From: Bdellovibrio sp. 28-41-41 | Lineage (GTDB): Bacteria > Bdellovibrionota > Bdellovibrionia > Bdellovibrionales > Bdellovibrionaceae | Assembly: GCA_002256935.1 (NCBI GenBank) | Contig: NCGL01000006.1 | Coordinates: 1-64,000, forward strand | Length of the DNA stretch: 64,000 nt | Direction: 5' to 3' | Notes under the pieces: generated by a model | What the model was told of the DNA's origin: nothing | What the model saw: the letters and a program-made list of their open reading frames with translations, nothing else | Databases searched by the model: none | Program-made: the position numbers and the translations under genes | In this document: one piece after another, positions 34,270 through 44,433 of the stretch | Layout of the letters: every line of letters begins with the position of its first letter | Position numbering within the stretch: position 1 is the first letter of the stretch

Positions 34270-36048
34270 ATGGGTTATGAAGTTAAAGATGTGAATCCGA
34301 AAGAGAAAATGTGGCTGATAAGGTCGTCGTCTCGATTAATCGGACCGTATAGTTTAGAAGAAATTGTTGAGTTACTAACTTACAATCAAGTTTCTTTTGT
34401 TGATGAAATTCGCCGTCCTAAATCGCGTTGGAATTTTATTCGTGACTATCCCTATTTAACTGAAACTGTAAAAAATAATCGCGATAAATTAAATTTAAAT
34501 AATACTAAAACAAGTCCGCTCAGCATAATCACTGGATCATTCACTCGCACTGAGAATGTTGACTCGTTTCAAGCCAAAGAGGCCGCAAAAATTGATTTTG
34601 ATGATATTAAAGATATTGAGCCTCTCAAGGAAGTTCCGTTTTCATTTAATCCAAAATCTAAATCCGCTGATTCGAAACAGTCTGCAGCCGTTGCTAAAAG
34701 CTACGGTTTGTTGAACGATCAAAAAGTAAAAGAAGAATTAGAAGCACAGCAAGCAAAACTCAAACGCAACGTCATCATCGGAACTGCCATTGCAGTGGTT
34801 CTGTTTGGTGGATTTAAGATCTATCAGCGAATACAAAATTCAGAACGAATTCGTCAAAAAGTCGAGAAAGTGGCTCAATTATATAATCTGAAACTGTATC
34901 AAAAGTCGTTTCAAGTTTATAAAGAAATTGCTGGTGCTGACATTCCAAAAGAAATAATAGAGCTGATAGCTCCGGCGCGTATTACGATTGGTAAAGAGAT
35001 CAGTGATTTCAGAAATCAAACGACTGGCACGATCGATTCCACCAATCCTAAAAAACGTTCTGAGCTTTATAACTTGCTTGGCCTCAGTTTCCAAATTGAA
35101 GGTGATAACTTGAAAGCACAAGAAAGCTTCAAGAAAGCCCTTATCCAAGATCCAATCAACGAGCTGGCGAATATCAATTGGGGTATTCAGAACTACAAGA
35201 TGAACTCAAAAATGGTTTTAAGCCCAATTTCGAAAGCTACGTTGAGTGATTATTATAAAAGCTATGCCAATGTTCGATATGAAAACTACGAAAATATTGG
35301 CTACTTTAGTTTCGTTCGTGGATTGTACCTAATCGATTTCAGAGACTTATTTAAGGATGATATCAACTTAGTAAAAAAAGATCTGTTTGAATCAAGATCG
35401 AATTCGGCGTTTCTTCGTAGTGAAATTGCTTTAGTAAATATCGGCTTAAGTAGCCAAGATGGGACTTCAAATGATTCAGCGTATGTAGATTTCGTCGAAT
35501 TGATACCAAGGCAATCTCAAAATTTTGCTAAAAATCCTGCGCTGGATTGGACGCTAACAGAATGGACGGCGCTCGATGACCTTTGTGAACGTATCTATGC
35601 TAAGAGCCAACAATTAATGCCAAAACTATTCAGAGCTTTTTGCTCGCTAGAATCAGGACAGTTCGAAGCTGTTGATAAGTTGTTGGACGAGGCTCATTTG
35701 CTTTCCGTCGGTAGCAACCATTATGAATTGATGCAGTTACATGTGGCGTACGCTAAGGGTCAGAAGATGCTTTTAGAATCGTTTCTGAAAAAATCAGATC
35801 TTTCTAACTTTGCAGCGACTCATTATTACCGAGGTCAAAATTGTTTAGCTAACAAAAAAATGGATTGCGCTAAGGAGTCGTTCACCACATTGGGAGAGAA
35901 ATTTCCGGAGTGGTCTTATCTTGCAGCTTTAGGGCTATTTCAAGTCGATCGCGCCCAATATTCTAGAGGCATTTTTGATGCATTAAAGAAGGAGCCTTTA
36001 CAAACTCAGTTGATTGAGGCCCGGGCGCAATTGGAAAATCCAGAATGA
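34270..36048 (+). CDS. GYF_2-domain membrane protein with TPR-like periplasmic region
   Basis: A 592-residue protein. The N-terminal about 60 residues form a GYF_2-type domain (WLIRSSSRLIGPYSLEEIVELL, SRWNFIRDYP), then a charged linker, one membrane segment (NVIIGTAIAVVLFGGFKIY, about residues 176-194) and a long helical region with TPR-like pairs (YNLLGLSFQIEGDNLKAQES, FKKALIQDP). The GYF part should be cytoplasmic and the TPR part periplasmic. Function unknown. It lies between purH and a periplasmic protein gene with a 4-base overlap to the latter. Confidence 0.7.
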   Translation: MGYEVKDVNPKEKMWLIRSSSRLIGPYSLEEIVELLTYNQVSFVDEIRRPKSRWNFIRDYPYLTETVKNNRDKLNLNNTKTSPLSIITGSFTRTENVDSFQAKEAAKIDFDDIKDIEPLKEVPFSFNPKSKSADSKQSAAVAKSYGLLNDQKVKEELEAQQAKLKRNVIIGTAIAVVLFGGFKIYQRIQNSERIRQKVEKVAQLYNLKLYQKSFQVYKEIAGADIPKEIIELIAPARITIGKEISDFRNQTTGTIDSTNPKKRSELYNLLGLSFQIEGDNLKAQESFKKALIQDPINELANINWGIQNYKMNSKMVLSPISKATLSDYYKSYANVRYENYENIGYFSFVRGLYLIDFRDLFKDDINLVKKDLFESRSNSAFLRSEIALVNIGLSSQDGTSNDSAYVDFVELIPRQSQNFAKNPALDWTLTEWTALDDLCERIYAKSQQLMPKLFRAFCSLESGQFEAVDKLLDEAHLLSVGSNHYELMQLHVAYAKGQKMLLESFLKKSDLSNFAATHYYRGQNCLANKKMDCAKESFTTLGEKFPEWSYLAALGLFQVDRAQYSRGIFDALKKEPLQTQLIEARAQLENPE

Positions 36049-36764
36049 TAAAAAACACGTTCACTTTAGTATTAGTTTCTGCCTTTGCGGCTGTTGCCGT
36101 GGCATCGGAACACGAAGCTTCACCGGCCCATGGCGCAGCTCCAGCGCATTCAGAAGCGCGTCCTGCATTTAATGGAACGGTGCTGGATATTCGCGACACT
36201 CCTGAAGATTTTAAAATGCCGGGCAAACTATGGGACATCGTTATGACGTCCGGAGCCGCCCCAGCGGAGGCCGGTGGCCATGGTGGCGGCAAAGACGAAA
36301 AATCCGATACTTTGATCGTTTGGCTTCCTGTTGAAGTTTCTTTCACTGCCAAGGTCTCTGGCATATTAACTCACGATGCTATTCAGTACAATTTACCTCG
36401 CGGCGGCGGGACACTTGATCTATCTAAAATTACATCCGGAGATAAAGGAACATTCTATTTGAAATTCAATTTAGTTGAGTTCAATAATCCATCTGCAATG
36501 AAAGTTTATTTTGTGAGTAATGCAAAAAAACGTCGCATCGATGGTGACGTTTATGGTGCTGGATGCAACGTTTTTTTTGACGTGACGAGTTCATTTCAAA
36601 AATCAAATTCGGGTGAAGGTATTCGGTTTAATATTACTAACAATCGCCACATATCTGCACTCAGCGGACATTTTATTTTTGTGCAATCAGAAAAAGACAA
36701 GGTTTACTTATCTCAAGTCGAATTTAATGACTCTAAAAACAGAGATTACCTATGCAAGATTTAA
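36045..36764 (+). CDS. Periplasmic protein of unknown function
   Basis: A 239-residue protein with signal peptide (MIKNTFTLVLVSAFAAVAVA) followed by a His/Ala-rich stretch (EHEASPAHGAAPAHSEARPA). The middle is glycine- and His-rich (GGHGGGKDEKS), then a beta-rich domain. The His-rich stretch could bind metal, but this is a guess. Its ATG overlaps the GYF/TPR gene stop by four bases and its end overlaps the next gene by 13, so the three genes from 34270 on are one unit. Confidence 0.65.
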   Translation: MIKNTFTLVLVSAFAAVAVASEHEASPAHGAAPAHSEARPAFNGTVLDIRDTPEDFKMPGKLWDIVMTSGAAPAEAGGHGGGKDEKSDTLIVWLPVEVSFTAKVSGILTHDAIQYNLPRGGGTLDLSKITSGDKGTFYLKFNLVEFNNPSAMKVYFVSNAKKRRIDGDVYGAGCNVFFDVTSSFQKSNSGEGIRFNITNNRHISALSGHFIFVQSEKDKVYLSQVEFNDSKNRDYLCKI

Positions 36765-37735
36765 ATAAAACGCCGCGTACGCTAGTTAAAGATTTGAAAG
36801 ACAAAGAATCAGTTCAGTCTGTCTTTTTAGTTAAAGAAAAGAATTTGGGTGTGGGAAAAACGGGAAAGCCTTTCATGTCCTTAGTTCTTGGCGACAACAC
36901 CGGAAATATCGATGGCCGAGTGTGGGATCAGGTAGACGAATTCAGCAAAGAATTTGATACCGGTGACGTCATTCAAGTAAAAGCCAGTGTCCAAGTTTTT
37001 CAAAACAGGAAACAGCTGATTATTTCTAAAATTGCGCGTCAGGAATTAAGTTCGTATCAGTTGAGTGATTTTGTAATGAGTTCCTCAAAATCTCCAGAGG
37101 ACATGTTTGCTGAGCTGATGATCTATGCTAAAGAAATTCAGAACGAACATATAAAAATGTTAGTGCTCTCTGTTCTTGAAGATCCTGAGATTAAGCCTAT
37201 GATGTTTAAAGCTCCGGCAGCAAAAACGATTCACCACGCGTGGTATGGCGGTTTGCTTGAACATATTTTGTCGATTATCAAAATATTGAAGGGTTTATCT
37301 GAACATTATGGATTTTTGAATCGTGATCTATTATATTTCGGAGCGATCTTTCACGATATCGGAAAGCTATGGGAGTTAGAATATGAGCACATGTTCAACT
37401 ACACCAGCCGAGGCCGTTTGATTGGTCATATGGAAATTGCGTGTGAGTTGATTGATAAAAAATCAAATCGCATCATGGGGTTTCCGGCCGATCTGAAAGA
37501 CATCTGTAAGCACATAATTTTAAGCCATCACGGAAAACTGGAATATGGTTCGCCTAAGCGACCTAAATTTATCGAAGCATTTCTAGTCGCATTTGTTGAC
37601 GATTTGGATAGTAAAATGAGTACTTTGAATTCTTTCATTACTAGCGAGCGTGGCAGCAATGAAGGCTGGTCCCGTTATAATGATTTATTTGAGCGTTACT
37701 TTCTGTTAGATGATTTGAAAGAAAAATATAAGTAG
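36752..37735 (+). CDS. YhaM-like 3'-5' exoribonuclease (OB-fold plus HD domain)
   Basis: A 327-residue protein. The first 100 residues form an OB-fold RNA-binding domain (GKPFMSLVLGDNTGNIDGRVW, DVIQVKASVQVFQNRKQL). The rest is an HD-type metal domain with HHAWYGGLLEH, FHDIGK and LSHHGKLEYGSP, giving the H-HD-H-H-D ligands of YhaM/CBF1-type exonucleases. It should act on RNA in the cytoplasm. Start overlaps the periplasmic-protein gene by 13 bases. Confidence 0.85.
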   Translation: MQDLNKTPRTLVKDLKDKESVQSVFLVKEKNLGVGKTGKPFMSLVLGDNTGNIDGRVWDQVDEFSKEFDTGDVIQVKASVQVFQNRKQLIISKIARQELSSYQLSDFVMSSSKSPEDMFAELMIYAKEIQNEHIKMLVLSVLEDPEIKPMMFKAPAAKTIHHAWYGGLLEHILSIIKILKGLSEHYGFLNRDLLYFGAIFHDIGKLWELEYEHMFNYTSRGRLIGHMEIACELIDKKSNRIMGFPADLKDICKHIILSHHGKLEYGSPKRPKFIEAFLVAFVDDLDSKMSTLNSFITSERGSNEGWSRYNDLFERYFLLDDLKEKYK

Positions 37736-37744
37736 TGGTAGTGA

Positions 37745-38248
37745 ATGATCATTGAGTTAGTAAATGCGTACAAAAAATATGATCCAGCTGCGAAAAGTAA
37801 AATTGAAATTTTGCTTTTGTATCCTGGTATAAAAGCAGTGTTACTTCATCAAGTGGCTCATGCTCTGTACGGATTAGAATTATTTTTCTTGGCCCGTTTA
37901 ATAGCTGAAATCAGTCGTTGCATGACTGGGATTGAAATTCACCCCGGCGCTCAGCTCGGGGATCGTTTGGTAATTGATCATGGAATGGGCGTGGTTATTG
38001 GGGAAACGGCCGTTGTTGGAAATGACTGTGTGATATTCCACGGTGTTACATTGGGCGGAACAAAGTTCGATCCGACTAAGCGCCATCCCACCATTGGCGA
38101 CAACGTCTTGATAGGCGCGGGTGCTAAGATCTTGGGCCCAATCACAATTGGTAACAATGTGCGTATTGGTGCTAACTCGGTTATCACTAAGGCCATCAAT
38201 GACGACCAAATCGTCGTCGGGAATAATCAGATCGTAACGGGGGCGTAG
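37745..38248 (+). CDS. cysE: Serine O-acetyltransferase
   Basis: A 167-residue left-handed beta-helix acetyltransferase of the short CysE type: [40 protein letters not shown] and [20 protein letters not shown] residues of IDHGMG and FHGVTLGG are the catalytic and binding ones. It acetylates serine for cysteine synthesis. The N-terminal helical domain is short, as in EpsC-like enzymes. The next gene is 107 bases downstream. Confidence 0.93.
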   Translation: MIIELVNAYKKYDPAAKSKIEILLLYPGIKAVLLHQVAHALYGLELFFLARLIAEISRCMTGIEIHPGAQLGDRLVIDHGMGVVIGETAVVGNDCVIFHGVTLGGTKFDPTKRHPTIGDNVLIGAGAKILGPITIGNNVRIGANSVITKAINDDQIVVGNNQIVTGA

Positions 38249-38354
38249 CTAGCCTTAGGGTCGTCTCAATCCGAGATCGTCGATCGATCGTGTTTAAAAA
38301 CGAGAATCTTCAAAAAACTGTTAAAGAATTACATAACGCGGCCGATAAAAAGGT

Positions 38355-39344
38355 ATGGGGAATGATTTAAACAGCCTAGTCCCAATCACAATGGACGACA
38401 TAGTTCCAAATGTGAATTTGCCTGGGGACGTATTTTTCAAATTAAGTGAAGATAATTTTGTCGTTATTGGACGCGAGGGAACTCGCGAGCAATTTAGAGA
38501 ACTGCATTTTTTCGATAAAATTAAAAATTCTAATGTCTATATTAAAAAGCCAGACTTAAGAAAGTTTTCGTCGCTTAAAGTTTTAAGCGCGAGTGAAGTG
38601 ATGAAAAATGACAAGGCTTCTGTCGAGACTAAGGTCACAACACTGTCGCAGACACTCAATACTGTTTTTACATGTATAGATCAGCTGGGTTTCAATAATG
38701 AAGCTCTTGGGAATTCCAAATTTATTGCGAACTCAATTTTAAAAATAATAAATGATACGCCTAAACTAACAACTCTGATGTCGATCATGAATTCAATCTC
38801 TGAAGATTTAGTTCGCCATTCGATGGCGGTCAGTATGGTTTCTGCATTGATCTCGCAATCGAAAGGGTGGAACAATCCTTCGATTCTAGAAAAAATGGCT
38901 CTGGGCGCGATTCTTCACGATATTGGATTGAAAGAATATCCAAAAGAATTTTTAGCTAAACCGCGCGTTGAATACACAGCTGAAGATTCAGAATACTATC
39001 AAAAACACGCATTCCGAGGAATTGAAATTTTAAGAACGGTTGAAAATGTTCCACAAGAAGTAATGGCTATCGTATACGAACACCATGAAAATTCTATTGG
39101 CCAAGGTTATCCGCGCGCTTTAAGAGACGTGCGTCTGCATCCGTTTTCAAAAGTGGTAGCGCTTGCCGATACGTTCTGCGAACTGGTATTTAAAGACGCT
39201 CAAAATCCAACGGTCCGTTCACCCGAAGAAGCACTTAGTTTTATTGAGCATACGCTTGGGCAGCCATTTAATAAAGAGTGCTTTGTAGCGCTGAAAAATG
39301 TGCTGACGTTTGGTATCCGTAAGGTATCTATCAAAATCGTATAG
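38355..39344 (+). CDS. HD-GYP-type cyclic-di-GMP phosphodiesterase
   Basis: A 329-residue protein. Residues about 150-300 form an HD-GYP domain: RHSMAVSMV, LHDIGLKEYP, KHAFRGIEIL, EHHENSIGQGYPR and LADTFCELV, so the metal-binding H, HD, H, HH and D are present. Compared with the usual HDIGK and HHExxDGxGYP it has HDIGL and HHENSIGQGYP, a slight departure. The N-terminal 120 residues have no recognised fold. Likely hydrolyses c-di-GMP, a key signal in Bdellovibrio life cycles. AAGG ahead of ATG 38355. An intrinsic terminator follows. Confidence 0.8.
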   Translation: MGNDLNSLVPITMDDIVPNVNLPGDVFFKLSEDNFVVIGREGTREQFRELHFFDKIKNSNVYIKKPDLRKFSSLKVLSASEVMKNDKASVETKVTTLSQTLNTVFTCIDQLGFNNEALGNSKFIANSILKIINDTPKLTTLMSIMNSISEDLVRHSMAVSMVSALISQSKGWNNPSILEKMALGAILHDIGLKEYPKEFLAKPRVEYTAEDSEYYQKHAFRGIEILRTVENVPQEVMAIVYEHHENSIGQGYPRALRDVRLHPFSKVVALADTFCELVFKDAQNPTVRSPEEALSFIEHTLGQPFNKECFVALKNVLTFGIRKVSIKIV

Positions 39345-39374
39345 CGCAGGAGATGTCGAACTTATAAACACCGA

Positions 39375-39395
39375 CCGACATGAGTCGGCCTTTTT
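39375..39395 (+). terminator. Intrinsic terminator after the HD-GYP gene
   Basis: CCGAC (39375-39379), ATGA loop, GTCGG (39384-39388), CC, then TTTTT (39391-39395). Confidence 0.6.
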
Positions 39396-39485
39396 GTAAA
39401 AAACGTTTGATATCCCTGCATCTATGCAAATCTATTGCTGTTTGGGGCGTAATATCGGCCCGGATATAGCAAGGTTGTGACAACG

Positions 39486-40817
39486 ATGGCTCGCAAACTA
39501 TTGAACGTACTTCTCGTTGCTTATTTATTCTTCCTTCAGACCGCACTGGGTGCTGATATTATTTATGATTTACCGACGCCCATTCAGTCTATCGATGCAC
39601 GCTTAAGTCTTTTGAGCGATCCCGACACAAAAACAGTTGATTTTAGCACCTACGAGCTAGTTTACGACGAAGCCGGAAAAGTATTTATCGCGGCTTTAAT
39701 CAGAGCCGCCGAACGAGGCGTCCATATTCGGGGAATCATCGATAACAAAATTACTGATGCTGACCCGATGCTAGTAAATTACCTTCGAGAAAAAGGCATT
39801 GAGTTGAATTTTCATAACCCAATTAAATTTTCTGGATATGATTTCTTGCATCCGATAAAAGCGTTTCAACGATATAATCGCCGATTGCACGACAAGATGT
39901 TCATCGTGAATTCACGTATTTTTTTATTGGGTGATAAAAATTATGCAAACAAATACTACCCTCAACTTAAAAATATCGATCCTAGTGCCGGCTATGTGAA
40001 AGGGCGTGAAATTGTAATGATAGGCTATGGAGTCAATGACTACGTAAGATACTTTAAAGGAATGTGGAATAACTATGAGGGACTAAAAACGGAAGAGGAC
40101 ATAGCCAAATTGAATGAGCCCGTGCCGGAGCCAATGCGGCTAAAGTTTGAAAAACAATTGCGGGCATCGTTTATTTGGTTGGCAAAACGTATGACCCGGT
40201 TAGGTAATTGGCGTAAGAATCAATTTTCTTATGAAGCGGCCCACTTGGTTTCGGGTATGCCGGGATCTGGTGCATCGACTTTGGATGCTATTTTCCAAAA
40301 AATTTCATACGCAAAGCCGGGCAGTAGAGTGCTAGTCGAAAACGGCTACTTGGTTTTATTTCCTGAATTGAAAAGCGCAATCCGGTCGGCGATAAAGAAC
40401 AATGTTGAAGTTGTGATAAATTTAAATTTGAAAAGTGAACTTTTGGTCATTCAAAAAGCACTCGACGTGGATCTTGAAGAAATCATCGAGATAGGAGCGA
40501 AAGTATATTTGAATCGCTATCGTCCGACTCATGCCAAAGTTATCTTACTAGAAAATGCAATTGGGGAAAAAGAAGTTATCGTAACGAGTGCGAACTTTGA
40601 TCCTCGTTCGTATAATATAAACACGGAATCAGGCTTTTCAATTAAGAGTCCATCATTACATGAATTTTATTGGAGCGAATTTAATGACAGAAAGGGTGGC
40701 AAGGCGTTCTATCAAAAAGCCAGCATGTGCCAATCGTTTTATTCCAATAGTTTGTTTCCAGGAAAAGCGTCGCTGTCCAGTAGGGCCCTGGTAAAGATGA
40801 TACGTTCTCAATTATAA
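39486..40817 (+). CDS. Secreted phospholipase-D-like protein
   Basis: The ATG at 39486 gives a signal peptide (MARKLLNVLLVAYLFFLQTALG). Two HxK motifs follow: HDKMFIVN with H135, then GDKN, and HAKVILLE with H349, then TSANFDPRS. Both keep His and Lys; the usual Asp of HxKxxxxD is Asn in the first and Glu in the second. It should be a periplasmic or exported PLD-family phosphodiesterase or cardiolipin-synthase-like enzyme, perhaps with altered activity. A longer GTG start at 39477 is possible. Its end overlaps the next (minus) gene by six bases. Confidence 0.85.
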   Translation: MARKLLNVLLVAYLFFLQTALGADIIYDLPTPIQSIDARLSLLSDPDTKTVDFSTYELVYDEAGKVFIAALIRAAERGVHIRGIIDNKITDADPMLVNYLREKGIELNFHNPIKFSGYDFLHPIKAFQRYNRRLHDKMFIVNSRIFLLGDKNYANKYYPQLKNIDPSAGYVKGREIVMIGYGVNDYVRYFKGMWNNYEGLKTEEDIAKLNEPVPEPMRLKFEKQLRASFIWLAKRMTRLGNWRKNQFSYEAAHLVSGMPGSGASTLDAIFQKISYAKPGSRVLVENGYLVLFPELKSAIRSAIKNNVEVVINLNLKSELLVIQKALDVDLEEIIEIGAKVYLNRYRPTHAKVILLENAIGEKEVIVTSANFDPRSYNINTESGFSIKSPSLHEFYWSEFNDRKGGKAFYQKASMCQSFYSNSLFPGKASLSSRALVKMIRSQL

Positions 40818-41870
40818 AAGTGGCGTGTTGTAGTGGGTTAGATACTTGGTGTATGAAGGCTCGCCCATGTGCTTAACGATTTCGTCTTTAGGTGCATTGA
40901 CCATATCGACGATGATCATTCCATCAATGGTATTGAAGTCGGGATCAAAGTTAAAACTTAAATATTTAGCATTCATTTTCGCGTAACTTTTTAGTAACGA
41001 AGGAATGACGGTGCCATCAAACTTCTTCACATGCTCGTCCAATTCCGTGAAGGACTTAAGATTAGCCGCGATATCTTTAAGCTCATTTGAATTTTCAGAT
41101 TTTAACTTTACTGGAACACGCGCTTTAACAAACGGGCTTAGTTCCGATTTGAAATTTTTGTTAAGATAATAAATCATCAATAACTTTGAATTCACTGTGT
41201 AGGCATTGGAAATGCTGACAGGACCAATCAAATAGCGGTAGTGAGGGTTTTCCGCAAAGAAACAACCAATGCCTTTCCAAATACTGTCTAGCGCGCGCAA
41301 TGCTGCGCGGCCGGCCTCATCGTCAACGAACGAGCGACCTAGCTCTACACCGTCTACGAAGTGAGTTTTCAGCAAGGCATCGTATTTAAACAACGTATAG
41401 CTATACAAACCTTCAGCGCCGCGGTTGTGCAAAATTTTATCAATCAGGCCGATACGGTAGGCTCCTAAAATTTTACCATTTACTTCATCCCAGGCGATCA
41501 TGTGATGATAGAACGGATCGAATTCATCGATGTCACATGACTTGCCGGTTCCTTCATTTACAGTTCGGAAAACCTTTTCACGAAGGCGGCCAATTTCCAA
41601 CATCATATCGGGAATTAAAAAACCTTGAGCCATGTACACGCCGACATTAGATCGTCCTTCCGAACGGTAAATCAGCGTCATTTTTTTTAAATTTTCTTGA
41701 AGCACATCAACGGGAATTGGTTCAATTAAAGGCTCAAGCGGACGATGAACTATTTTACGACCAAAGCGACCTTTCAAAGAAAAAATAACCGTCTTTAAAA
41801 CTGCTTTAGTTTTTCGTGCTACCTTCTTGGTAACGGCCTTAGACTTGTCTTTTATGGTTGTTGTTGTCAT
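40812..41870 (-). CDS. OlsB-like N-acyltransferase (GNAT-type, AHL-synthase fold)
   Basis: A 352-residue protein with a basic N-terminus and the PF13444/OlsB-like acyltransferase core: GFLIPDMMLEIGRLREKVF, GKSCDIDEFDPFYHHMIAWD, GAYRIG, GVELGRSFVDDEAG and RYLIGPVSISNAY. Known relatives acylate ornithine to make ornithine lipid, or are hemolysin-like acyltransferases. The substrate is not fixed by the sequence. It ends on the convergent PLD gene and is followed by hrpB on the same strand after 34 bases. Confidence 0.82.
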   Translation of the reverse strand: MTTTTIKDKSKAVTKKVARKTKAVLKTVIFSLKGRFGRKIVHRPLEPLIEPIPVDVLQENLKKMTLIYRSEGRSNVGVYMAQGFLIPDMMLEIGRLREKVFRTVNEGTGKSCDIDEFDPFYHHMIAWDEVNGKILGAYRIGLIDKILHNRGAEGLYSYTLFKYDALLKTHFVDGVELGRSFVDDEAGRAALRALDSIWKGIGCFFAENPHYRYLIGPVSISNAYTVNSKLLMIYYLNKNFKSELSPFVKARVPVKLKSENSNELKDIAANLKSFTELDEHVKKFDGTVIPSLLKSYAKMNAKYLSFNFDPDFNTIDGMIIVDMVNAPKDEIVKHMGEPSYTKYLTHYNTPLL

Positions 41871-41904
41871 TTGTCTCAGAACGTATTTAAAAACGGTCTA
41901 TAAA

Positions 41905-44430
41905 TCAATTCTTAAATGAAGCGGGATCTTCTGGCCACGCGTGTTTAGGGTAGCGTCCCTTCATTTCTTTACGAATTTCTGGGTAAGAGGATTTCCAAAA
42001 TCCGGGCAAATCATTGGTGATTTGGATAGGGCGACCGTGGGGGCCTAATAAAACGATTTTTAGTTTAATTTTATTGTTTAAGATCGTGGGATGGGTAGCT
42101 AAGCCCAGAAAATGTTGCAATCGAGCTTCAATTAAGGGTGCTTCATTGCTCGGGTATTGAATTCTAAAGCTGCGATTTAGATCCTTCAGTAATAGCTCTT
42201 TAGGAACAAGTGCTTTAAGCAGTTTTTGATTTTCATACGATAGATAGTCTTCAATTTCAAAATTCCATTCTAAGCGATTCTTGAGTGTCAATCCTTTAGC
42301 AATTTCCTGCTCGATCACTTCGGGCCAACTGATCTCGATTTTTTGATCTTGATGTTGATTGATCAAGTTTACGCGGTTTAGGAACTCACTTAACGATGGC
42401 AGCGTGAATAACAGATTATCCATATCGTTAGTAAAGATATCCTGAGTTTTCCCTTTTAGCTCGTTTGAGGCCAGTGGTTCCGTAGATAGAGTTTCAATCG
42501 AAAGCTTCTTGATGACGAGTTCTGTGACTTTGTAGAACTGCTGCTTGCTGTCTACAAACTCTACACGGCTTACTAGTTTTGCAAAGGGCCTAACGGCAGC
42601 ATTAAATGTTTCTGCATCAAGAAAATGAAAGTTAAAACAACGGGCCGTTTGCGTGGCATCGATGATGGTGTGAAAATTCAGAAAGTATTCTTGCTGGGGC
42701 AGTAGGTTTGCCTTTTGCGGATCCCCAATTTGAACTTCTTTGCCTTTGGTGGTGATCGCGCGATTAGAAAATCCTCTTTCTTGTTTGCGACGTTTGCAAA
42801 CGCGATTCAGATAAGAAAAGCTAAGGATCAAATCTAAAACCGAATCGGATTTTTTATAGGATTCTAAAGTGTTTAAGAATTTCTTTTGTTCATCGAGTTG
42901 AAACAATTGGTCGCAGTCCTGTTTCCAGGTGTCTTGACGATTTTCAGTCGGACCACGACGCTGAAGTCCTGCGATGATTTGTGCCGATCGTTTGGCCGTA
43001 TCGCCCGATCCGCCTAATCGACCGCGACGATAATCTTCGTGCGCGTCTAATAGTGTGCTGTGGCTGACCCGGCTGGTATCCGAGGATGAAAGTTCTGATT
43101 CCAGAATCGCAATCAATACGCTGACTTTCTCGATTGAATAATAACAATGTGCAAGCACCGCAAAGATTGTATTCTCATAGGATAAATTTAGATCTAAAGA
43201 TAGCTGTCCAAAACGTGTGAGTTTTTTATCAACGCAGAGTCCGCTATCTATGTATACCTGCTGCCAATCATTGAGTATGGCATCGCTGGGTTTTTCGAAC
43301 CAGGTAAATTGACTTAATGGCCAATGACCCATGTCGATCAATTGCAGTCCTAGTTCATACAGCGATGATTTCTTGATATCGGAAACGGGCGCTTTCTCCA
43401 TCGATCTCTCGTCCAGTTCCGACCACATTTTAAAGCAAATGCCGGGGCCTAAACGATTAGCGCGACCTTGTCGCTGAACCGATGAAAAATAAGAAATCTT
43501 TTTTGTACTGAGCTGCGCGACTTCATATTCGGCATTGTACGATGCGTCCCGATGCAGGCCCGAATCCAAAACGGCAGTGACGCCAGAGATCGTCAAAGAT
43601 GATTCCGCGATATTTGTCGACAGAATGATTCGTTGTTCATAGTTATTGCTGTTGGCAACAATAGCTTTCTGTATAGCTAAGGGAATGCTGCCATGAAGAA
43701 CTTCAATTTGAAATCCTCTGAACTTGGCATCGCTTTCAAGCACACGACCGGCATTGCGAATTTCTTTTAGTCCTGGAAGGAAAACCAGGATTTGTTTTTT
43801 TCCTTTTTGAATTAGTTCGTGCAGTGCGGATACAAAATTAGATTCAAATTCACCATTCCAACTATAACGAAGTGGTTTCCTTTGATAGATCACTTCGATG
43901 GGGAATCGCGGCAGTTCAATGTCAATCATCCCCAAATTTTCAAAAAAAACCTGCAAGGGTTCTTTGTCGACGGTCGCAGATAAAAACAACAATTGTATGT
44001 TTGATCCTAAAATTTGAAGTTCTTTGATGTGGCCAATGGATAAATCAGTCCAATACGAACGTTCGTGGAACTCATCAAAGATAATTAGATCGATACCTTT
44101 AAGTTCTGGGTTAGAAATAATTTTTTTAGCTAGCAAGGCTTCCGTTAAAAATAGAATGGATGTGCTAGGCGAGGATTTAGAATCAAAGCGCACTTCATAG
44201 CCAACTTCTTTCCCCAGTTCCCATTTGCTTTCGTCCGCGATGCGAGAGGCGGCATAGATCGCAGCGATTCGGCGAGGTTCAATGACTAGTATTTTTTTAT
44301 ACTTTGAAACTAGAAACGGAGGAATGCGCGTCGTTTTCCCCGAACCGGGACTAGATTGCACCAACACATTTTGGTTTTTCTCTAGCAGCGTAGCGATTTC
44401 CGGCAAATGGGGATCTATGGGTAATTGCAT
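41905..44430 (-). CDS. hrpB: ATP-dependent helicase HrpB
   Basis: An 841-residue DEAH-type helicase: Walker A SSPGSGKTTRIP, EPRRIAA, DEFHERSYWTDL (Walker B DEFH), LSATVD, and VQRQGRANRLGPG. The C-terminal region matches the HrpB-specific part. Bacterial HrpB is a single-strand nucleic-acid helicase of uncertain role. The start at 44430 lies 4 bases from rsmI's end, so the two are close, probably in one operon. Confidence 0.93.
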   Translation of the reverse strand: MQLPIDPHLPEIATLLEKNQNVLVQSSPGSGKTTRIPPFLVSKYKKILVIEPRRIAAIYAASRIADESKWELGKEVGYEVRFDSKSSPSTSILFLTEALLAKKIISNPELKGIDLIIFDEFHERSYWTDLSIGHIKELQILGSNIQLLFLSATVDKEPLQVFFENLGMIDIELPRFPIEVIYQRKPLRYSWNGEFESNFVSALHELIQKGKKQILVFLPGLKEIRNAGRVLESDAKFRGFQIEVLHGSIPLAIQKAIVANSNNYEQRIILSTNIAESSLTISGVTAVLDSGLHRDASYNAEYEVAQLSTKKISYFSSVQRQGRANRLGPGICFKMWSELDERSMEKAPVSDIKKSSLYELGLQLIDMGHWPLSQFTWFEKPSDAILNDWQQVYIDSGLCVDKKLTRFGQLSLDLNLSYENTIFAVLAHCYYSIEKVSVLIAILESELSSSDTSRVSHSTLLDAHEDYRRGRLGGSGDTAKRSAQIIAGLQRRGPTENRQDTWKQDCDQLFQLDEQKKFLNTLESYKKSDSVLDLILSFSYLNRVCKRRKQERGFSNRAITTKGKEVQIGDPQKANLLPQQEYFLNFHTIIDATQTARCFNFHFLDAETFNAAVRPFAKLVSRVEFVDSKQQFYKVTELVIKKLSIETLSTEPLASNELKGKTQDIFTNDMDNLLFTLPSLSEFLNRVNLINQHQDQKIEISWPEVIEQEIAKGLTLKNRLEWNFEIEDYLSYENQKLLKALVPKELLLKDLNRSFRIQYPSNEAPLIEARLQHFLGLATHPTILNNKIKLKIVLLGPHGRPIQITNDLPGFWKSSYPEIRKEMKGRYPKHAWPEDPASFKN

Positions 44431-44433
44431 AGA

